Source: Pisolithus tinctorius (taxonomy: Eukaryota; Basidiomycota; Agaricomycetes; Boletales; Pisolithaceae). From it: a stretch of 64,000 nucleotides of DNA. The notes beneath the pieces were generated by a model, which saw only the letters and a program-made list of their open reading frames with translations, had not been told where the DNA came from and ran no database searches. Location: assembly GCA_024663395.1 (NCBI GenBank), contig JANFAH010000053.1, positions 62,001 through 126,000 of the forward strand, given 5' to 3'. Both the position numbers and the translations under genes were made by a program. Of this stretch, positions 57,922 through 64,000 are shown piece after piece (position 1 is the first letter of the stretch; every line of letters starts with the position of its first letter).

Positions 57922-59226
57922 GTACTATCCCTCGATGGTAATCTGAAAATACTCCCCGTGTGCATAGACATAAGCCGGGAAAAGCTGAGTATCCACCAAC
58001 AGTACAGTATACACACTGGGTCTGTAAACCCACGCGTGGGGAACATGCTAAGACTCTAAGCCTATACGATCACCGTAACGTCTCAGCCTGTTGCCGATTC
58101 TTACATAAGCACGTATGCATCATTATGATCAAGCGTCACCGGCGGCAGGATCCGGTGTTTGAGCCACAAGGAGTGAAAGAACATGGAAGAAACGGATACT
58201 ATGATACAGAAGTTTGAACGTTCTTAGAATGTTCTCTTTGCCTTTATGTAAAACATAGTGTACTGTAGTTTGAAGAGCGAATTGACTTCGGCAGTCGGTT
58301 GTCGAATCTTACATAAGCAGAAAAATTGCACGCTCGGAAGTTGTCCGCTGCACTCTACACTCTACACTCTACTGGACTAGGTATGGCGTGGTACATGCGG
58401 TGGGTGCCTGCAGTTGTGGGCTCCCCGTGCGTGCCCGTCGACCTATGCGGTTTTGGGTGCTCCTTCCATCAGACAACTAACCTCGGCATGGAAGCGGATG
58501 CCATACAACGGATGTGGCCGATCCTTGCAATTCGAGTCTCGGGCTCAAATTCCATGCGAGGTCACGGTTTGGGCTCAGAGTGAGCACATCACATGGGAGG
58601 TGGTGCGGTGGATGCTCGCAGTTGTGGGCTCCCTGTACTCCACTGTTTGATGTCGCCAACTCCTACCATGAATCTGTCAACGCTTGGCACCCTGTTTGGT
58701 ACGTGTTGGCTCCCGACTAGCGAAGCTTCAGAGTTTCCTTATCTGAAGTTCGTAGTCCGAATCGACAATCGACAATCGACAATCATCCAGTCGGGCCGAG
58801 GAACAGCCGCGTGCAGATATCGCCGACCTAGAGACAAAGGCTTCCAGGTACCACCATGCTAAACATGTGGCAGGGTGAAATAGCCCTATCAAGGACGTCA
58901 CGGCGGTAGGAGCATACCCGCAATCCTCTTTTGAGCGTCGACAGGCCAGGCCCCTCGACTTTATCGGATTCCAGGTGTGTCCGGTTTTGACACAAACCTG
59001 TGATTTATTCCCGCGTTTTGAGTCCTTTGCTGAGGACAGTGGTAACGGCCTTTCGAGTTCTTTGTTCTGGGCAGTGGGAAGCTGGCCGGCCGGTGTTGAT
59101 GAGATATCCGGCGTGATTTTAGTCTCCAGGTGCGTTCGTCTACCTTTTTCTTTTGGAAGCCATACTTACTTGTCGATGTGGATGTAGTTGGATGCAATGA
59201 TCATATTCTTCATCTCACTAGTGGCA
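57922..59226 (+). repeat. Segmental repeat copy R3, with internal deletion
   Basis: About 1.3 kb, same orientation as R1. It starts downstream of the transporter remnant and ends inside the first helix of the membrane-protein exon. A 131-bp stretch of R1 (27773-27903) is missing; the junction at 57975-57978 is CCGG, which flanks the missing stretch on both sides in R1. It has three CGACAAT units at 58763-58783. Point differences suggest it is closer to R2 than to R1 in several places (for example TGTCGCCAACTCC). Confidence 0.8.
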
Positions 59227-60600
59227 TCTTCGACTTAGATCAGCAGGCCTACACCCGACGACAATGCCTTACCCATTTCCACCCTTATCGACGATTCGGC
59301 AGACGCTGGTTAGCGCCTCTCACCCTTTTCACTTATGAAGTACTTTCTAAATTACAGAACGAGCCGCATCCAGTGAAGGTTACGAAGCTTCATCACAAGG
59401 GTCAGCAGTCAGTTTCCTACGGAAATTGACATGCGTCCTCCCGATTGGTATTCCATGTGGGAGCGCTACTTGGAGTGGGTCGTCAGGGTTTAAACTTTTA
59501 ACTACGAAGCGCATGTAGACATGCCATTTTCGCTTCCTCTCGCGCAAGGATGACTTCCTTGACAATTTCACCGCCATTCTTAGATTTGACATCGCTCCTC
59601 GTTTTCTTCAGCTTTTCCACGTTATGTTGCAATCCCTCGGTGTCAACACCCGATCCAGTTACGGAGATGGTCTCCTGAGGTTTACCCCGTAAGAACAACC
59701 CAGTAGATACAAATAGTCGTAAAGAAAATCGTTGGATAGCTGTAACATACGACTAATGGGTCAAATTACTCAAGGCGAAGATGGGCCACATAGCGTTTGG
59801 GACGCGAGTAGGCACGCTGACTCGGACAAGTACAGGGATCGACGGCAACCAAGGCAGTGCTACGTGGAGACTCGAAAGAAACCAAAGAATCGTAGAGATA
59901 TAGATTCGCAGCTGAAAAAAACCGCATAAAAACTAGGACCCCCAAAAAACGAGACCTGTGGTTCGAAACAGGCTAAAAAATGCCCGTCCGCCAACTTCAC
60001 TAAAAACGACAATAAGAAGCACGAGTATGGGCAGTGCTAGATGGCACAGATTGCTACGGGAGCAGAAACAGGAACAGATACCTCGGCAACAGCCAAAATG
60101 ACGGTGTCGACGCCATAAGTAGCTTTGTTAGTTAGGCTGTAAACACAAGGCTGTACGGGGACTAGAAGTACTAGGTCTATGTCACCTCAGTCGCGCGTGA
60201 GTAGCGACAACGTCTGAGGTGACCAGTGTACAGTGCAAGACTAAACACTTCTAAGTATAACAATACCGAGACATGCAGGTGTTGAACCCAGAGATACATG
60301 ACAAGGGCGGTCTCGTTGTGACATGTGCTATGTACAACCTTCGTAGGTAACAAGAAAATGCGCATAAATTCGAGACAGGACACTTGTTCTTACGGCTCGG
60401 AGCGGACGCGTTCGGAACGGACTACGCACGACTTGCCAAATCTAACACACAACACGCCCAACCAGTTGTCGCATAATTAAGCGGGAAAACTTCTACCCTC
60501 GTAGGAAAGTTGTATCTTGGCAAATATTCCTGTATCTAATTGCAACCAGACCGCACCCTCGGCAGGAGCCTTTTGACATTCAGTTCTATATTATGTTCCG
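59227..60600. other. Intergenic, no recognised gene
   Basis: Frames of 65-100 codons occur on both strands without recognisable features. The 59880-59960 stretch is A-rich. Confidence 0.3.
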
Positions 60601-60640
60601 ATGGACGAGTGAGTCAATGTTCCAGTACATATTTTCACAG

Positions 60641-61876
60641 AAGGTGTACTGGTAAATCAGTTCCAGAGCGCCGCATTGGCCATCGCAGCCTTCCAACTAT
60701 CCCAGCCGAAATTTACACAGAAATCTTCGAGTACCTTGCACCACCCGGCAAGAGGCTCTCTGCAGAGCAAAGGAAGATTCTCACCAGGGTTGCTGGCACA
60801 TGCAAACTCCTCTGCCACATTGCGCTCCCCCGCATGTACGGACATGTGGATGTCTACTGGCTTGATAATCTTTCTTCTTTGCGAAAACACCCATTGTTCG
60901 GTCGTATTGCTGCTCATGAGGACCTTGCACTCTGGGCCGCCAAGTGTGTCAGGGAATGCAAACTCCATGGTTGGCTATCAGAACCTGAGGGATCATGGAC
61001 CTCCACCCTCAGGCACATGCCCAACTTGCGCAGACTTATGTTTGTCGAGTGTTTCATAACGAACGAGCACTGGCATGTAATAATGGCTTTGGGTGCACTG
61101 GAGGAATTGGTCTTACATGGGTGTCATTTCACAGAAACCCTTGGACCGGAAGGTCGGATTCAATCCAATCAGCCAGTGAAACTCAGAGTACCTTCTGTCG
61201 AGTTTTACGGAGGTGGTAATTTTGATGACGTTGCTGCCAAGACGCTTGACTTAGGCTGTCTGCATTCCCTGAAGGCAGACATCGAATTTGCCAGGCTTCT
61301 CGACTGGCCTCAGGATTGCATCCTGGAGCAACTCCACATTAGTGGAATAGATTATTCTGATACTGCACATCAAACCACCTTAAAATCCACTTTGCGGGGG
61401 ACAGGTCAATGGGTTGCAGACTTCAAGCTGTCCTTTTGTAATCGGGATTTTCTTCCTGACTTCGAAAGCCACCTTCGGGCCAGTTTACCAGAGACCAGTC
61501 AAAACTTGCGTTCACTCACGCTGGTTTTTGATGGCACACCAAGGGATTGCATTCAGGTATGGAGTAGTCTTGATCCTATTCCTGGATACAACTCATGTTC
61601 CCGCACGCCCAGATGAGTTCCATTGTCTGTTGCTATGTTGGCTTCAGTGAAACTATGGAGAGACTGGCCGTGCAATATAGCACTACAGGTGTTGCAGCTT
61701 GGTGGCAAGGACCTAGTCAAATTTGTTTCGCGCGCCCACAGTCATATGATGTGCAGGACATCATCCAACTCATCATTTCAAAGGTTTTTCCAAACATTAA
61801 CTATGTAGAGATCTACGGGACTTTGTTACGTCTGGAAGGTGGCTCCTGGGTTAATAGGGTTCCAGCTTTGGTTTAG
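60641..61876 (+). CDS. F-box/LRR-like protein
   Basis: The main exon (about 60641-61556) carries an F-box-like start, SLPTIPAEIYTEIFEYLAPP, then RVAGTCKLLCHIALPRMYGH. Leucine-rich segments follow (TLRHMPNLRRLMFVECFI, MALGALEELVLHGCHF, LDLGCLHSLKADIEFARLLD, LEQLHISGIDYS, QNLRSLTLVFDG). A GT-AG intron (61557-61612) joins in frame to MSSIVCCYVGFSETMERLAV, QYSTTGVAAWWQGPSQ and IIQLIISKVFPNINYVEIYG, ending at TAG 61876. The start is unresolved. No ATG opens the main exon; a mini-exon ATG at 60601 would need an intron of only 32 nt. The protein would be a substrate receptor of an SCF ubiquitin ligase if the F-box is real. It is unrelated in detail to the gene at 32419-33487. Confidence 0.65.
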
Positions 61877-61879
61877 TCA

Positions 61880-63554
61880 TCATACTGGGATATTGTAGGA
61901 CGGGTCCTCAGAGGATCAAGATATACATGCTAATGATGTGCAGTAATCTACATGGGGTGCATGACGGCGAAAACGTACTAGTAGATACGTGCTGGTTACC
62001 TAGAGAAACATACAGCAAGAGACACAGGCGCAAACAAGAAAAATCCCAGTCCCCCCTAAAGCCCTGAATGATCATTGGCGACAGAGAGTTTACAGACCTG
62101 GCCTGACGGCGTCTAGGAATCTCACGTAAGCCTACCCTGCTAGCGTTTAACATGTCTGCTCAAACTCGATTCTACTTATGAGTAACTCAAAGTTCTCAAC
62201 TTACATCCCGAAATGTGTCTTCCGATCTCTTGAGGAGTTTGGGAGGAGGGCTCTGCGCCGCGAACAGCTACACGTATCACTGTCTGAGTGAGTACAGTCG
62301 AACTTCCCAGCGATGCTGAAGGCATAGGCGAAGGAAGGCGAGGCTGGGCCTGTGTTCACAAAGAGCTGCGATTTGGTCGTGCTAAACGTTGCTGAGGTCG
62401 TCGGTAGGTGGTTTTTCAATGTAACTCGGATACTGCATGATAAATGAGGATTGCGGATGGCTTTCCAGGAGCTACTTGTAGACTACTGGTAGCCTATTGG
62501 CGCAATGGCATCGGCCGTAAACCTTATTTCTGGTACACGGATATGTCGAAACATGGTACATGCCCCCACAGTGGATACTTAAAGGTAGGTTCATACTCAA
62601 TTCTCAGTCAAGTCGTTTGCACATACGGATTCTGGTAATCACTGACAACGCTGCTAGGTATGATAATACCGATCTCGTGTCAAGTCTGATAGCTGCCACC
62701 ACGAAGCTTCGGTAATTATTCAACTGCCCATGATCGTATGCCTCCAGATCTCCCAAGTCTTGTTCGTACCGCATTTACAGTTATATCAAAGTCGAACACA
62801 GATCTGCTACCATCCCCCTTCCTGACATCGGTGTGCTGTTCCACTCCTGTTACTTGTGGGCTGGTGTGATGAGTTTCCGTGCTTAAGTTTCCATCGTAAT
62901 GTGATGTGTAATGCTGACACCGTTTGCGCAGGTGGCGAAGTCGTTTGACGTTAGCAAGGACTACGTGCACCTCAGACATCGTCTCCTCGTCTTGACAAGA
63001 TGAAACCAGGAGAATTGGGCTGCTGGTGAGCAACGCCAGCAACTTTCTTATGTAGTGCTCCCCTCCTACCAGTTCGCTTTCCCGGTCTGGTGGATTGAGA
63101 CACAAGTTCCTTATCATTATGTACCGGTTTAAGCGTCTGATCAAGCTCTGTTTCTCTCTGGCCCTCACTGGAATGGCTTCACGGACTCTAAAGGCTAAGT
63201 ACGAAGCTGAGGATGACGCTCGTCTCGAGGAAGTGACACTAAGGGTATGTCGAGTTTTAACCGTCGTGATAGGAACGGCACCTAATGCTGCTAGGTATGA
63301 TTGCAGTGATCTCGTGTCAAGTCTAAGGGCTGCGCACCACGTTTCGGCAATACATTTTTCGAGCCGTCATGGCGATTCGTGCGATCTGGCACTCCAGCCT
63401 TTCTTTCTGATGCTTTGTATCAATTCCCCTTTCAAGCAGGAAACTCCACTCTGTCACGTGCCTCTGATCCTTTGTTCTCGAGTATGTTTTTAAGCCATGC
63501 AAGGCCAGCTCCCCTCTCTTCTCCTTGTAGTTCTATTGTGCCGCTCGTTGATCA
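61880..63554. other. Intergenic with two small repeats
   Basis: 62028-62128 is the mate of the repeat at 38815-38935. The stretches at about 62655-62700 and 63288-63335 match each other imperfectly (GCTGCTAGGTATGAT, GATCTCGTGTCAAGTCT), giving a direct repeat about 635 bp apart. No gene was recognised. Confidence 0.4.
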
Positions 63555-63994
63555 TGAAAACAGAAAAGCCAGTACTCCTCGCCAGCGACACAGATGATGA
63601 AGGAGAAGTTTTTTACTTACCTCGGACAGCCAGTCTGCCGCGGTCTGTTGTCAACCCATGCTATGCTGACACTTTGATCCATGCCTTGGACATGGGCGAT
63701 TTTCGAAGTGTCACAGCAGATGATCAAGGCGTCGTGGTCAATGGTTTGCGACAGAGTGTAGAGTTATGGGATCACCAGAAGGTCGGTGTTGCATGGATGC
63801 GGGGACGAGAGCGAGAAGGAAAGAGAGGTGGCATCGTTGCGGATGAAATGGGGTAGGATCTCTGTCTCCCAGACTTTGTTCTTCCTCCTCACTCTCACAT
63901 GTAGCCTAGGAAAGACTATCTTGGGTATAACGAGAATTCTCGACGGACACCCCACGTCTAATGATCGAGCATACGGATGGGCACGTGCGACCCT
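63555..63994 (+). CDS. SNF2-family helicase/ATPase, N-terminal part (3' cut by window)
   Basis: From ATG 63555 the protein reads MKTEKPVLLASDTDDEGEVF, then an N-terminal linker and SVELWDHQKVGVAWMRGRE (the Q-motif-like segment), GGIVADEMG, a GT-AG intron (63853-63904), LGKTILGITRILDGHP and DRAYGWARATL, where a GTGAGT donor follows at 63995. ADEMGLGKT is helicase motif I (Walker A). The WDHQK.GV.WM lead-in is characteristic of SNF2-type ATPases, including the RAD5/RAD16 and HLTF-like groups. The rest of the motor lies beyond the window, so the subfamily cannot be set. The same frame is open back to 63497, so an earlier start is possible. Confidence 0.75.
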
Positions 63995-64000
63995 GTGAGT

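Noticed and set aside
60601..60640. Mini-exon start ATGGACGA for the F-box gene
   Set aside because: It would require a 32-nt intron, shorter than any other in this window; the true start is left open.

Overview
The window looks like nuclear DNA from a mushroom-forming basidiomycete (Agaricomycetes). Genes are broken by many introns of about 45-60 nt, and the gene content fits that group: HET-domain incompatibility proteins, fungal TET/JBP dioxygenase, OTT_1508-like deaminases, a Tnp2-type CACTA transposase, F-box/LRR-like and WD40 proteins. No rRNA, CRISPR or bacterial-style operon was seen, and I recognised no tRNA. All exon joins were worked out by eye from splice signals and protein continuity, so boundaries are predictions.

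Layout. 1-1060: 3' end of a SNF5/SMARCB1-like chromatin remodeller with a GATA finger. 1302-3299: a 14-exon M20 amidohydrolase. 5072-13110: an accessory block with two paralogous OTT_1508-like deaminase genes (6797-8155 and 11608-13110), two inverted remnants of one NRPS-like adenylation-domain gene, and a cluster of MITE-like repeats. 13563-17421: a decayed unknown gene, a 176-bp MITE and a damaged TET/JBP 2OG-Fe(II) dioxygenase gene. 19412-27240: a decayed tandem duplication of a HET-domain gene; copy 2 carries a fragment resembling ESCRT-II subunit Snf8. 27268-29230: repeat copy R1. 30024-33487: a WD40 protein with a membrane tail and an F-box/LRR-like protein, both on the minus strand. 35404-38290: broken ornithine cyclodeaminase-like and carboxypeptidase S-like genes. 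39217-45400: a Smy2-like GYF gene with a nonsense codon in the GYF domain, and an intact-looking PHD/zinc-ribbon protein of unknown role. 46084-49440: a small membrane protein and an MFS monocarboxylate-type transporter, the locus (R2) that looks closest to the source of repeats R1 and R3. 49990-54745: a large CACTA-type element with a long open transposase frame. 55350-55702: an N-terminal fragment of an Arp5-like actin-related protein. 57922-59226: repeat copy R3. 60641-61876: a second F-box/LRR-like gene. 63555-64000: start of a SNF2-family helicase that runs off the window.

How it fits together. The two ends carry chromatin-remodelling genes (SNF5-like, SNF2-like), but the interior is duplication- and transposon-rich with many broken genes. 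The most interesting content is the collection of nucleic-acid-modifying enzymes within 11 kb (two predicted deaminases and a TET/JBP dioxygenase), the three copies of a 1.3-2.0-kb segment carrying the 3' end of a transporter gene, and repeated use of GC-AG introns.
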